The notes under the pieces were generated by a model, which ran no database searches, had not been told where the DNA came from, and worked only from the letters and a program-made list of their open reading frames with translations. The position numbers were made by a program, and so were the translations under genes. Source: Caulobacterales bacterium (GTDB lineage: Bacteria > Pseudomonadota > Alphaproteobacteria > Caulobacterales > Caulobacteraceae). Taken from it: a DNA stretch of 40,983 nucleotides. Shown piece after piece: positions 32,650 to 40,983 of the stretch (the first letter of the stretch is position 1; each line of letters starts with the position of its first letter). The stretch spans positions 1-40,983 of the forward strand of contig JAFKGN010000046.1 in assembly GCA_017307205.1 (NCBI GenBank), written 5' to 3'.

Positions 32650-35421
32650 TTGTCAGACGAAACGACCACCGCACCTGAAGGCGCCCCCGGCGCTCGCACG
32701 GGCATCGCTCCCATCAACATCGAGTCCGAGCTGAAGCGCTCGTACCTCGACTATGCGATGAGCGTCATCGTCAGCCGCGCGCTGCCGGATGTTCGCGACG
32801 GCCTGAAACCGGTGCACCGGCGCATCTTCTATTCGATGCACGAACAGAACATGACGCCGGAGCGCTCCTATTCGAAGTGCGCCCGCGTCGTCGGCGACGT
32901 GCTCGGTAAGTACCACCCGCACGGCGACCAGTCGGTCTACTTCGCCCTGGCGCGCATGGCGCAGCCATTCTCGATGGGCCTGCTGCTGATCGACGGCCAA
33001 GGCAACTTCGGTTCGGTCGACGGCGATATGCCGGCCGCCATGCGTTACACCGAGTGCCGCATGGGCCACGCTGGCGTCGCCCTGCTCAGCGACATCGAAC
33101 AGGACACGGTCGACTTCCAGGACAACTACGACGGCAAGGAAACCGAGCCGGTCGTCCTGCCGGCCCGTTTCCCCAACCTGCTGGTCAACGGCGCCGGCGG
33201 CATCGCCGTCGGCATGGCCACCAACATCCCGCCCCACAACCTCGGTGAGGTGGTCGACGCCGCCCTGGCCCTGATCGACGATCCCGAGATCGGCACGGAC
33301 GCCCTGCTCGATATCGTCCCCGGCCCGGACTATCCGACCGGCGGCGAGATCATCGGCCGCAGCGGCGCCCGCCAGGCTCTGCTCACCGGCCGTGGCTCGG
33401 TCATCACCCGCGGTCTCGCCACCGTCGAGGAGATTCGCGCCGGCCGCGACGCCATCATCATCACCTCGATCCCGTATCAGGTGAACAAGGCCACCCTGAT
33501 CGAGCACATCGCCGAGCTGGTCCGCGAGAAGCGCCTCGAAGGCATCTCCGACATCCGCGACGAGAGTGACCGCGACGGCTTCCGCATCGTCATCGAGCTG
33601 AAGCGCGACGCCTCGGGCGACGTGATCCTCAATCAGCTCTACCGCTACACGGCCCTGCAGAGCAGCTTCGGCGTCAACATGCTGGCGCTGAACCGCGGCC
33701 GCCCGCAGCAGATGGGTCTGCGCGAAATTCTGACGGCCTTCATCGACTTCCGTGAGGAAGTCGTCGTCCGCCGCACCCGCTTCCAGCTCAACAAGGCGCG
33801 CGATCGCGGCCACGTCCTGGTCGGCCTGGCCATCGCCGTCGCCAACATCGACGAAGCCATCCACATCATCCGCTCGTCGGTCGATCCGACCGAGGCGCGC
33901 GAGCGCCTAGTGGCCCGCGACTGGCCGACCGGCGACATGATGCCCTTGGTCGATCTGATCGCCGACCCGCGCACCGTGCTGGTCGATGGCGGTCGCATCC
34001 GCCTCACCGACGAACAGGCCCGCGCCATCCTGGCCCTGACGCTCTCGCGCCTCACCGGTCTCGGCCGTGACGAGATCGAGGGCGAAGCCCGCACCCTGGC
34101 CGAAGCCATCCGTGGCTATCTCGACCTTCTGTCGTCGCGCGAAGCCATCATGGCCGTGGTGCGCGAGGAACTGGCCGAGGTTCGCGCCAAGTTCGCCATC
34201 CCGCGTCGCACGCAGATTGTCGACGGGGACGCCGGCGTCGAGGACGAAGACCTGATCCCGCGCGAGGACATGGTCATCACCGTCACTCACAGCGGCTATG
34301 TGAAGCGCACGGCCCTGACCACCTATCGGTCGCAGAAGCACGGCGGCAAGGGCCGCTCGGGCATGCGCACCAAGGACGAGGACGCCGTCACCGGCGTGTT
34401 CTCGGCCTCCACCCACGCCCCGCTGCTGTTCTTCTCCTCGGGCGGCAAGGCCTACAAGCTGAAGGTCTGGCGCCTGCCGCAGGGCGACGCCAATGCGCGC
34501 GGCAAGGCCTTCGTGAACCTGCTGCCGATCGAACCGGGCGAAAGCATCACCTCGATCCTGCCGTTGCCCGAAGACGAGGCGCAGTGGGATTCGCTGGACG
34601 TGATGTTCGCCACCCGCTCGGGCAACGTCCGCCGCAACAAGCTCAGCGATTTCGCGCAGATCAACCGCGCCGGCAAAATCGCCATGAAGCTCGATGAGGG
34701 CGACAGCATCATCGGCGTCGCGGTCTGCACTGCCGCCCAGGACGTGCTGCTGACCAGCGCCTCGGGCCGGGCGATCCGCTTCGGCGTCGAGGAAGTCCGG
34801 GTCTTTGCCGGCCGTGACTCCACCGGCGTGCGTGGCATCCGCCTCGCCGAGGGCGACACCGTCATCAACATGGCCATCCTCAACAGCGTCGTGGCGACGC
34901 CGGACGAGCGCGTGGCCTATCTCAAGCAGTCGCGCGCCATGCTGCGGGCCATGCAGGGCGAGGGCGACAGCGACGAAGAGGCGGCGACGCCGGACGAGGA
35001 CGAGGCCGTGTCCGACACCGCCCTCAGCCCCGAACGCTACGCCGAGCTCGGCGCCGCCGAGGAGACGATCCTCACCCTGTCCAGCGAAGGCATCGGCAAG
35101 CGCTCCAGCGCCTACGACTTCCGCCGCACCGGCCGGGGCGGGCAGGGGCTCACGGCTCAGGACCTGTCCCGCAAGGGCGGTAAGCTGGTGGCCGGCTTCC
35201 CGGTGGCCGACGGCGACGAGCTCCTGCTGGTCACCGACGGCGGTCAGCTGATCCGCTGCCCGGTCGGCCAGATCCGCCTGGCGGCCCGCAACACCCAGGG
35301 CGTCATCGTCTTCCGCACCTCGAAGGACGAGCACGTCGTGTCCGTCGAACGGCTTGCCGAAGCCGGCGGCTCCGACGAAGGTGAAGCTGGCGAGGCCGGG
35401 GCGGAGCCCACGGCCGAGTAA
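32650..35421 (+). CDS. gyrA: DNA gyrase subunit A
   Basis: The 923-residue protein has the breakage-reunion domain (about residues 20-540) with catalytic Tyr133 in [10 protein letters not shown], equivalent to E. coli Tyr122. The C-terminal domain forms a wrapping propeller: GyrA box [10 protein letters not shown] near residue 560 and later repeats such as VFASRSG-like blocks. An acidic insert ([19 protein letters not shown], about residues 774-792) lies between late blades. With GyrB it introduces negative supercoils. In the quinolone pocket, [10 protein letters not shown] places Gln94 and Phe98 where E. coli has Ser83 and Asp87. The TTG start at 32650 is the only start that covers the conserved N-terminus. 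Its ribosome binding site is weak. Confidence 0.96.
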   Translation: MSDETTTAPEGAPGARTGIAPINIESELKRSYLDYAMSVIVSRALPDVRDGLKPVHRRIFYSMHEQNMTPERSYSKCARVVGDVLGKYHPHGDQSVYFALARMAQPFSMGLLLIDGQGNFGSVDGDMPAAMRYTECRMGHAGVALLSDIEQDTVDFQDNYDGKETEPVVLPARFPNLLVNGAGGIAVGMATNIPPHNLGEVVDAALALIDDPEIGTDALLDIVPGPDYPTGGEIIGRSGARQALLTGRGSVITRGLATVEEIRAGRDAIIITSIPYQVNKATLIEHIAELVREKRLEGISDIRDESDRDGFRIVIELKRDASGDVILNQLYRYTALQSSFGVNMLALNRGRPQQMGLREILTAFIDFREEVVVRRTRFQLNKARDRGHVLVGLAIAVANIDEAIHIIRSSVDPTEARERLVARDWPTGDMMPLVDLIADPRTVLVDGGRIRLTDEQARAILALTLSRLTGLGRDEIEGEARTLAEAIRGYLDLLSSREAIMAVVREELAEVRAKFAIPRRTQIVDGDAGVEDEDLIPREDMVITVTHSGYVKRTALTTYRSQKHGGKGRSGMRTKDEDAVTGVFSASTHAPLLFFSSGGKAYKLKVWRLPQGDANARGKAFVNLLPIEPGESITSILPLPEDEAQWDSLDVMFATRSGNVRRNKLSDFAQINRAGKIAMKLDEGDSIIGVAVCTAAQDVLLTSASGRAIRFGVEEVRVFAGRDSTGVRGIRLAEGDTVINMAILNSVVATPDERVAYLKQSRAMLRAMQGEGDSDEEAATPDEDEAVSDTALSPERYAELGAAEETILTLSSEGIGKRSSAYDFRRTGRGGQGLTAQDLSRKGGKLVAGFPVADGDELLLVTDGGQLIRCPVGQIRLAARNTQGVIVFRTSKDEHVVSVERLAEAGGSDEGEAGEAGAEPTAE

Positions 35422-35446
35422 GAAGCGACCACGCTAGGGGGCTTGC

Positions 35447-35944
35447 ATGCGGATCGCGCTCTATCCGGGCACCTTCGACCCGGTGACCAACGGCCATCTC
35501 GACATTGTCGGCCGGGCGGTGAAGCTGGTCGACAAGCTGGTGATCGGCGTGGCCATCAATGCCGGCAAGGGGCCGATGTTCTCGCTCGAGGAGCGGGTGG
35601 CGATGCTGGAAGCTGAAACCGCCGGTCTCGGCGGAAGCACCCAGATCGAAGTCCGCCCGTTCGAGACGCTGCTGATGCACTTCGCCCGCGAAGTCGGGGC
35701 GCAGCAGATCGTCCGCGGGCTGCGCGCCGTGGCCGACTTCGAATACGAATTCCAGATGACCGCCATGAACCAGCAGCTCGATCGCGATATCGAGACCACC
35801 TTCCTGATGGCTGACCCTCGCCACCAAGCCATCGCCTCGCGGCTGGTGAAGGAGATCGTCGTCCTCGGCGGCGATGTCTCCAAGTTCGTCCCCCCTCGCG
35901 TGAAGGACCGCCTTTTGGCCAAGATCGCCGATCAGAAAGCTTAG
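35447..35944 (+). CDS. coaD: Phosphopantetheine adenylyltransferase
   Basis: The 165-residue nucleotidyltransferase begins MRIALYPGTFDPVTNGHLDIV, with the (T/H)xGH motif (NGH). It also has IVRGLRAVADFEYEFQMTAMNQQL, the ISSxxxR-like C-terminal region IASRLVKEIVVLGGDVSKFVP, and the normal length. It makes dephospho-CoA from 4'-phosphopantetheine and ATP, the fourth step of CoA synthesis. AGGGGG lies five to six bases upstream of the ATG. It follows gyrA after 25 bp, so cotranscription is likely. Confidence 0.96.
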   Translation: MRIALYPGTFDPVTNGHLDIVGRAVKLVDKLVIGVAINAGKGPMFSLEERVAMLEAETAGLGGSTQIEVRPFETLLMHFAREVGAQQIVRGLRAVADFEYEFQMTAMNQQLDRDIETTFLMADPRHQAIASRLVKEIVVLGGDVSKFVPPRVKDRLLAKIADQKA

Positions 35945-36028
35945 CTGGTCGTCCGACCGTCCTGATTTCCTTGGAGACCCGCCGGGCGTCGGTTGATCCC
36001 GCCGCCGTCTGAGGGCAGAGAAACCGCC

Positions 36029-36955
36029 ATGAACCGTTTCGTCCTCGCCGCCGGGGCGCTTGTCCTCGGCGCCGCTCTCACGACCACCGCGATCGCGCAG
36101 ACCCGGGCTACGCCGCCCGTGATCCGGCCGACCCTCCCGCCGTCGCTCGGCGGTCCGTCCGTGCCGCGCGCGCCGACGCAACCCGCCGGCCCGCAGCCGA
36201 CGGCGGCCGACTGGCGTACGCCCGATCCGCAGAACGTGTTGGTGATCGACACCAACAAGGGCCGCATCTTTGTTGAACTGATCCCGGAACTCGCCCCGGC
36301 TCACGTCGAGCGCCTGCGCACCCTGGCGCGCCGCAAGTTCTACGACGGCCTGCAGTTCTTCCGCGTGGTCGACAACTTCATGGATCAGACGGGCGATCCG
36401 CAGAACACCGGCCAGGGCGGCTCCGACCTGCCGGATCTCAAGGGCGAGTTCACCTTCCGCCGCAATCCGGCGACCACGCCCTTCGTCCAGGTGGCCGCGC
36501 CCACCGGCAGCGAAGTCGGCTTCGTCGGCCCGATGGCGGTGATGAGCCAGGTCACCGCCATGTCGGCGCTCACCGCCGACGGCAAGGTCAGCGCCTGGGG
36601 CCTGTTCTGCCCAGGCGTGATCGGCATGGCTCGCGCCACCGATCCGGACAGCGCCAACAGCCAGTTCTATCTGATGCGCGCCACCTATCCGTCGCTCGAC
36701 AAGAACTACACAGCCTTCGGCCGCGCGCTCAGCGGCCTGTCGGTGATCCGCGACATCAAGCTCGGCGAGCCCGTGGCTGACCCGCGCGACGTCATGGAGC
36801 GCGTTCAGGTGCTGGCCGATATGTCTCCGATGCCGAGCGTGCGCGTTGTCGATACGCGCAGCGCCTGGTTCAAGGGCGAGGTCGAGCGTCGCCGGGCTTC
36901 GCGCGGCGCCGACTTCTCGGCCTGCGACATCGAACTCCCCTCGGAAGTTAAGTAA
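36029..36955 (+). CDS. Exported cyclophilin-type peptidylprolyl isomerase with insert
   Basis: The 308-residue protein has a signal peptide (residues 1-23, cleavage at AIA-Q), a Pro-rich linker, and a cyclophilin domain from about residue 68: VLVIDTNKGRIFVELIPELAPAHVERL, KFYDGLQFFRVVDNFMDQTGD (FFR for FHR, QTGD for QGGD) and IGMARATDPDSANSQFYLM. An insert of about 50 residues (FRRNPATTPFVQVAAP ... GKVSAWGLFC) separates the two halves. It would act on periplasmic proteins. The ATG at 36029 starts the signal peptide. An upstream in-frame start at 35993 does not. It is followed after 15 bp by the cytoplasmic cyclophilin gene. Confidence 0.9.
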   Translation: MNRFVLAAGALVLGAALTTTAIAQTRATPPVIRPTLPPSLGGPSVPRAPTQPAGPQPTAADWRTPDPQNVLVIDTNKGRIFVELIPELAPAHVERLRTLARRKFYDGLQFFRVVDNFMDQTGDPQNTGQGGSDLPDLKGEFTFRRNPATTPFVQVAAPTGSEVGFVGPMAVMSQVTAMSALTADGKVSAWGLFCPGVIGMARATDPDSANSQFYLMRATYPSLDKNYTAFGRALSGLSVIRDIKLGEPVADPRDVMERVQVLADMSPMPSVRVVDTRSAWFKGEVERRRASRGADFSACDIELPSEVK

Positions 36956-36970
36956 CTGGAGGTCATAGAA

Positions 36971-37426
36971 ATGGCTGACGAAAACCTGATCCTGACGCTG
37001 GAAAGCGGCCCCGTGACCATCCGTCTGCGCCCTGATCTGGCCCCCGGCCACGTCGAGCGCATCACCGAACTGGCCAAGGAAGGCTTCTACGACGGCGTCG
37101 TCTTCCACCGCGTGATCCCCGGCTTCATGGCCCAGGGCGGCGATCCGTCCGGCACCGGCATGGGCGGCTCGAAGAAGCCTGACCTGAAGGCCGAGTTCAG
37201 CCGCGAGCCGCACGTCCGTGGCGTCTGCTCGATGGCCCGCACCTCGAACCCGAACAGCGCCAACAGCCAGTTCTTCATCTGCTTCGACGACGCCCGCTTC
37301 CTCGACGGCCAGTACACCGTCTGGGGCGAAGTGATCGAAGGCATGGAAAACATCGACGCCCTGCCCAAGGGCGAGCCGCCGCGCGAGCCGGGCAAGATCG
37401 TCAAGGCCGAGGTCGTCTCGGCCTAA
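36971..37426 (+). CDS. ppiB: Cytoplasmic cyclophilin-type peptidylprolyl isomerase
   Basis: The compact 151-residue cyclophilin has no signal peptide. GFYDGVVFHRVIPGFMAQGGDP contains the catalytic Arg and the QGGD motif. CSMARTSNPNSANSQFFICFDD and FLDGQYTVWGEVIEGMENID complete the barrel. Phe replaces the cyclosporin-contacting Trp of eukaryotic cyclophilin, as is usual in bacteria. It speeds prolyl isomerisation during folding in the cytoplasm. GGAGG lies eight bases upstream. The 3' end overlaps the convergent gene by 4 bp. Confidence 0.94.
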   Translation: MADENLILTLESGPVTIRLRPDLAPGHVERITELAKEGFYDGVVFHRVIPGFMAQGGDPSGTGMGGSKKPDLKAEFSREPHVRGVCSMARTSNPNSANSQFFICFDDARFLDGQYTVWGEVIEGMENIDALPKGEPPREPGKIVKAEVVSA

Positions 37427-38427
37427 GGCCGCTTCGGCGTCGCCGCTAATTCCACCACGATGGGGTAGTGGTCCGAGCCCAGTCTCGGGCCACGCTTCAC
37501 GCTGACCGTTCGCCAGCCCGGGCCGGCGTAGACCTGGTCGATGGCCAGCAGCGGGAAGAAACGCAGCGGCAGCCCGGGCAGCCGATAGTACCTGTTGGCG
37601 GGCCAGCTTGCCTGACCGTGGGTCCGGCGGGTCAAGGCGCCGACCGACCGGTCGAAGCGACGCAGCGCCGTCGACCACGGCGTCATATTGAAATCCCCAG
37701 TCAGCACCATCCGGTCGGTCTGACCTTCGCGCACGAACTCGGCCAGCGCCTCGCGCTGCGGTGGGCCAAAACGTCGCCAGGGCCATGTCAGGTGCGCACC
37801 TACAACGGTGAAGTCGCCGCCCGGGCCCGCAAAACGGCTCCAGCCGCCCAACAGCGGAAATTCGGTATCGGGGTCCGGCCGCTCGAAGCGGCCATGATCG
37901 ACCGGTGGGCGCTTGGACAGGATCAGGTTTGACCAGTTGCCGCGTTCGACGCAGCCATTGCAGTAGGGGTAGCGGCTGAGCAGATCCTTGGCGAATCCGC
38001 GATAGAAGCCTTCCGCTTCCACCAGCACCACGACATCAGCGTCCTGCGCCAGCAGCCAGGCGATCGCTTGCCGAGGTTCGCTGTTCAGCATGTAGACGTT
38101 GAAGTGAACGACCTTCAGCCGTTCCGATGCCGATGGCGGAGGCTTGGGCTCGAACCGGGCGACCACCTCGGGGGCCACACGGAATCCGCCGATCAGGATC
38201 GCCACGACCGCCGCCGCCACGGTCACAACGCGCCATCCGCCGCTCGCGAAGGGCAGGCCGAGGGCAAGCGCCAGGACGCTTGTGGCCAGCCAAAGCGGGG
38301 CGAACTGGTTCGCTATATCCAGCTTGTCCGAAAATCCGCCGCCCAGCCCGACCAGGGCGGCCGTCGCGCCACCGCTTGCCAGCAGCGCCGCCCCGAGTAC
38401 GACGAGGAATCGGAGGACTTCGAACAT
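37423..38427 (-). CDS. Membrane-anchored endonuclease/exonuclease/phosphatase-fold protein
   Basis: The 334-residue protein has three N-terminal hydrophobic segments (within residues 5-85), then an EEP catalytic domain: [25 protein letters not shown] (catalytic Glu), [11 protein letters not shown] (Asp and Asn) and [13 protein letters not shown] (the Asp-His pair). The fold hydrolyses phosphodiester or phosphoester bonds in nucleic acids or lipids. The substrate cannot be told from sequence. The soluble part is probably periplasmic. The second of two adjacent ATGs (38427) is six bases after GGAG. The first (38430) is also possible. It is divergent from queA and converges on ppiB. Confidence 0.88.
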   Translation of the reverse strand: MFEVLRFLVVLGAALLASGGATAALVGLGGGFSDKLDIANQFAPLWLATSVLALALGLPFASGGWRVVTVAAAVVAILIGGFRVAPEVVARFEPKPPPSASERLKVVHFNVYMLNSEPRQAIAWLLAQDADVVVLVEAEGFYRGFAKDLLSRYPYCNGCVERGNWSNLILSKRPPVDHGRFERPDPDTEFPLLGGWSRFAGPGGDFTVVGAHLTWPWRRFGPPQREALAEFVREGQTDRMVLTGDFNMTPWSTALRRFDRSVGALTRRTHGQASWPANRYYRLPGLPLRFFPLLAIDQVYAGPGWRTVSVKRGPRLGSDHYPIVVELAATPKRP

Positions 38428-38485
38428 CATCTGCTCCTACCACGCAAAGCTTGACGCCCGATGTGGCGCGGGCCATCGCCCGCCG

Positions 38486-39556
38486 ATGCGTCTCGCCGAC
38501 TTCGACTTCGACCTGCCCGAGGCTTCCATCGCCCTGCGACCGGCCAGCCCCCGCGACTCCGCGCGCCTACTGCTCGTTCAGCCGAGCGAGGCGCTGGTCG
38601 ACCAGGTGGTGCGTGACCTGCCGGACCTGCTGCAGCCCGGCGACGCCCTGGTGTTCAACGACACGCGTGTGATCCCGGCCCGCCTCAACGGCGAGCGCCC
38701 GGCCCGGGCCGAGGGCGGCGGCGACGGCGCGCCGGTCACCATTGAGGCCATGCTCCACCGCCGCCTGTCGCCCGATCGGTGGGCGGCGTTCGCGCGACCC
38801 GCCAAACGCATCCGCGCGGGCGATACCTTACGCTTCGGCGACGAGCTTTCGGCCGAAGTCGCGGAAAAGGGCGAGGGCGGCGAGATCGTCCTCGCGTTCG
38901 ACCAGACCGGCGCTCGGCTCGACGCGGCCATCGGGGCGCTCGGCCACATGCCGCTGCCGCCCTACATCGCCTCTAAGCGCCCAGAGGACGAACGCGACCG
39001 CGCCGACTACCAGACCGTCTACGCCAAGGCCGACGGCTCGGTGGCCGCGCCGACCGCAGGCCTGCACTTCACGCCCGAACTACTCGCCCGCCTTGCGGAG
39101 CGCGGCGTTTCCCAGCACTTCGTCACCCTGCATGTCGGCGCGGGCACCTTCCTGCCCGTGAAGGTCGACGACATCGCCGAGCATCGCATGCATCCGGAGT
39201 TTGGCGTCGTCACCGCCGAGACGGCGGCGGCGCTCAACGCTGTGCACGCCGCCGGCGGCCGGATTGTCTGCGTCGGCACCACCGCCCTGCGGCTTATCGA
39301 AAGCGCCTCGGGCGAGGACGGCCAGGTCCGCCCTTTCGCCGACGAGACCGCCATATTCATTACCCCCGGCTACCGCTTCCGCGCCGCCGACGGCCTGATG
39401 ACCAACTTCCACCTGCCGAAGTCGACCCTATTCATGCTGGTCAGCGCCTTCGCCGGCCAGGCGACGATGCGGTCGGCCTACGAGCACGCCATCGCCACGG
39501 GCTATCGCTTCTATTCCTACGGCGACTCCAGCCTGCTATGGGCGGCCCCCCGATGA
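38486..39556 (+). CDS. queA: S-adenosylmethionine:tRNA ribosyltransferase-isomerase QueA
   Basis: The 356-residue protein shows the family blocks [86 protein letters not shown], and [19 protein letters not shown]. It builds the epoxycyclopentane ring of queuosine on the tRNA wobble base using the ribosyl part of SAM. The ATG at 38486 matches the conserved N-terminus. The frame to its left is spurious. The stop overlaps the tgt start by ATGA. No preQ1 riboswitch is seen upstream. Confidence 0.95.
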   Translation: MRLADFDFDLPEASIALRPASPRDSARLLLVQPSEALVDQVVRDLPDLLQPGDALVFNDTRVIPARLNGERPARAEGGGDGAPVTIEAMLHRRLSPDRWAAFARPAKRIRAGDTLRFGDELSAEVAEKGEGGEIVLAFDQTGARLDAAIGALGHMPLPPYIASKRPEDERDRADYQTVYAKADGSVAAPTAGLHFTPELLARLAERGVSQHFVTLHVGAGTFLPVKVDDIAEHRMHPEFGVVTAETAAALNAVHAAGGRIVCVGTTALRLIESASGEDGQVRPFADETAIFITPGYRFRAADGLMTNFHLPKSTLFMLVSAFAGQATMRSAYEHAIATGYRFYSYGDSSLLWAAPR

Positions 39557-40671
39557 CCGCCTTTCCCTTCGAAATCAAAGCCACCGACGGCGCCGCCCGC
39601 ACTGGTGTCCTCGCGACCCCGCGCGGCGAAATCCGCACCCCCGCCTTCATGCCGGTCGGCACCGCCGCCACCGTGAAGGCCCTCACCGTCGATCAGGTGA
39701 AAGCCACCGGCGCCGACATCATCCTCGGCAACACCTATCACCTGATGCTCCGCCCCACCGCCGAGCGGGTGAAGCGCCTTGGCGGCCTTCACCGCTTCAT
39801 GCGCTGGGACGGCCCGATCCTCACCGACAGCGGCGGCTTCCAGGTCATGTCGCTTTCGAACATTTCGAAGGTGACCGAGGACGCTGTCACGTTCGCCAGC
39901 CACATCGACGGCTCGCGCCATATCCTCAGCCCCGAGCGCTCCATTGAGATCCAGGCTGATCTCCTCGGCTCCGACATCGTCATGCAGCTCGACGAATGCG
40001 TCGCCTGGCCGGCGGAGGAGGGCAGGGCGGCTGAAGCCCTGCGCCTGTCGGCCCGCTGGGGCGAGCGCTCCAAGGCCGCCTTCGGCCAGCGCGACAGCCA
40101 GGCCCTGTTCGGCATCCAGCAGGGCTCCACCTTCGAGCGCCTGCGCCGAGAAAGCTCCGAGCGGCTGATCGAGACCGGCTTCGACGGCTACGCCATCGGC
40201 GGCCTCGCGGTCGGCGAGGGCCATCAGGCCATGTGTGAAACCCTCGACTACGCCCCCGCCATGCTGCCGGTCGACCGCCCGCGCTATCTGATGGGCGTCG
40301 GCAAGCCGATCGACCTCGTTGAAGCCGTGGCGCGCGGCGTCGACATGTTCGACTGCGTCCTGCCCACCCGCTCCGGTCGCCACGGCCAGGCCTGGACATG
40401 GGAAGGTTCGATCAATCTGAAGAACGCCCGCTTCGCCGAGGACGACGAGCCGCTTGATCCGACCATCGCCTGTCCGGCCAGCAGCGCCTATTCCAAGGCC
40501 TATCTGCATCACTTGGTGAAGGCGGAGGAAATCCTCGGCCAGGTGCTGCTTTCCTGGCACAACCTCGCCTTCTTCGCGGCCCTCACCGCCGCCATGCGCT
40601 CCGCCATCGCCGAAGGGCGTTTCGAAGCCTTCCGCCGCGATTTCGCCGCCCGTCAGGCGCGCAAGGACTAG
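39553..40671 (+). CDS. tgt: tRNA-guanine transglycosylase with altered zinc site
   Basis: The 372-residue TIM-barrel enzyme exchanges guanine 34 of certain tRNAs for preQ1, the step before QueA. Conserved parts are [12 protein letters not shown] (the Asp of the base pocket), [23 protein letters not shown], and the catalytic Asp in [20 protein letters not shown]. The zinc motif CxCxxC followed by His reads I305-x-C307-x-x-S310 ... H336: two of three cysteines are missing although the neighbouring [14 protein letters not shown] and SWHNLAF are intact. I chose the ATG at 39553, overlapping the queA stop. An in-frame ATG at 39538 would add five residues. Confidence 0.93.
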   Translation: MTAFPFEIKATDGAARTGVLATPRGEIRTPAFMPVGTAATVKALTVDQVKATGADIILGNTYHLMLRPTAERVKRLGGLHRFMRWDGPILTDSGGFQVMSLSNISKVTEDAVTFASHIDGSRHILSPERSIEIQADLLGSDIVMQLDECVAWPAEEGRAAEALRLSARWGERSKAAFGQRDSQALFGIQQGSTFERLRRESSERLIETGFDGYAIGGLAVGEGHQAMCETLDYAPAMLPVDRPRYLMGVGKPIDLVEAVARGVDMFDCVLPTRSGRHGQAWTWEGSINLKNARFAEDDEPLDPTIACPASSAYSKAYLHHLVKAEEILGQVLLSWHNLAFFAALTAAMRSAIAEGRFEAFRRDFAARQARKD

Positions 40672-40674
40672 CCG

Positions 40675-40983
40675 CTATTCAGGCGTGGAATCGCGCCCAC
40701 CCATGCCCGGAATGCGGATCGGGAAGCGCGGCTTGTCCTCTTCCTTGGGCAGCCAGGTGCGGGTGTGGTCGGGCGTCGACGGCGGATCGCAGCCGCGCGC
40801 CTCGCCCAGGCCCTTGAGGTAGGCGCGCCGCACCCCGCCCGCGGCCGCGGCGGCCTGCACCAGGCTGTCATGCTTCTCCGCGCCGGTCAGCCGCCGGACC
40901 CAGCCGCGCATCGGGATCAGGTCGGAGGCCGCGCCGGCCACGGCGCCCAGCGCCTGATCGCCGACGAAGCCCTTGCCCCGATC
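40675..40983 (-). CDS. C-terminal part of an unrecognised protein, 5' end outside the window
   Basis: The minus-strand frame is open from the right edge to a stop at 40675-40677 and gives 102 residues. It contains GKGFVGDQALGAVAGAASDLIPMRGWVRRLTGAEKHDSLVQAAAAAGGVRRAYLKGLGEARGCDPP, then a Pro-rich charged tail. I do not recognise the family. The codon bias looks real and it ends 3 bp from the tgt stop. An internal GTG at 40941 could be read as a start, but the frame continues leftward of it with similar composition, so the true start is probably beyond the edge. Confidence 0.6.
   Translation of the reverse strand, partial: DRGKGFVGDQALGAVAGAASDLIPMRGWVRRLTGAEKHDSLVQAAAAAGGVRRAYLKGLGEARGCDPPSTPDHTRTWLPKEEDKPRFPIRIPGMGGRDSTPE

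Noticed and set aside
35303..37786. 827-codon open frame on the minus strand opposite gyrA end, coaD and the cyclophilins
   Set aside because: It is antisense to four well-supported genes, shows low-complexity composition, and has no recognisable motif.
38428..38485. Possible preQ1 riboswitch ahead of queA-tgt
   Set aside because: The gap is 58 bp or less and no C-rich loop with an A-rich tail of the preQ1 type is visible.

Overview
The window comes from a GC-rich alphaproteobacterium, most likely of the Caulobacteraceae (Caulobacter, Phenylobacterium or Brevundimonas type). The indications are an alphaproteobacterial LexA box (GAAC-N7-GAAC) before ssb, a CC0125/CC1285-type lipoprotein, an ATP12-family protein, clustered GANTC (CcrM) sites at one promoter, and a Caulobacter-like flagellar/propeller protein. 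The genus cannot be fixed from the sequence alone. Almost all of the window is chromosomal core. I see no transposase, integrase, phage gene, CRISPR array or defence island, and no wholly new multi-gene system.

Layout. 1-1448: the tail of an NCS1-type permease, an exported cyclophilin and a lipoprotein. 1453-5667: an EmrAB-type efflux module (pump on the minus strand, TetR and adaptor on the plus strand, one shared AT-rich operator region) followed by an SDR oxidoreductase. 5706-7827: crcB, an RluC-type pseudouridine synthase and an ATP12-family gene, coupled by ATGA overlaps. 8026-11549: a pccB-type carboxyltransferase subunit, a DUF3052-like protein, an AmiD-like amidase and a PaiB-like FMN protein. 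11550-12481: a non-coding stretch holding two families of palindromic repeats, the RNase P RNA with its promoter, DnaA-box-like inverted repeats and an array of MraZ boxes.

12482-23711: the first part of the division and cell-wall (dcw) cluster, mraZ-rsmH-ftsL-ftsI-murE-murF-mraY-murD-ftsW-murG. Nearly every junction is an overlap or a very short gap. These genes make lipid II from UDP-MurNAc-dipeptide and supply the septal SEDS/PBP synthase. The cluster stops at murG: murC, murB, ddl, ftsQ, ftsA and ftsZ are not here. Instead there is a large beta-propeller protein with flagellin-hook-like segments, two small exported proteins that may be related to each other, and SOS-controlled ssb with a strong terminator.

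28384-32543: an RcnB-like protein, a divergent LysR/MFS pair, an EamA exporter and periplasmic sodC. 32650-40671: gyrA, coaD, two adjacent cyclophilins, a membrane-anchored endonuclease/exonuclease/phosphatase-fold protein, and the queuosine genes queA and tgt. A minus-strand gene of unknown function runs off the right end.

The most checkable oddities are the GyrA quinolone-pocket residues (Gln and Phe at the Ser83 and Asp87 positions), a Tgt lacking two of three zinc cysteines, a periplasmic SodC with Asp for one zinc His, a covarying inverted-orientation repeat pair, and the regulatory architecture ahead of mraZ.
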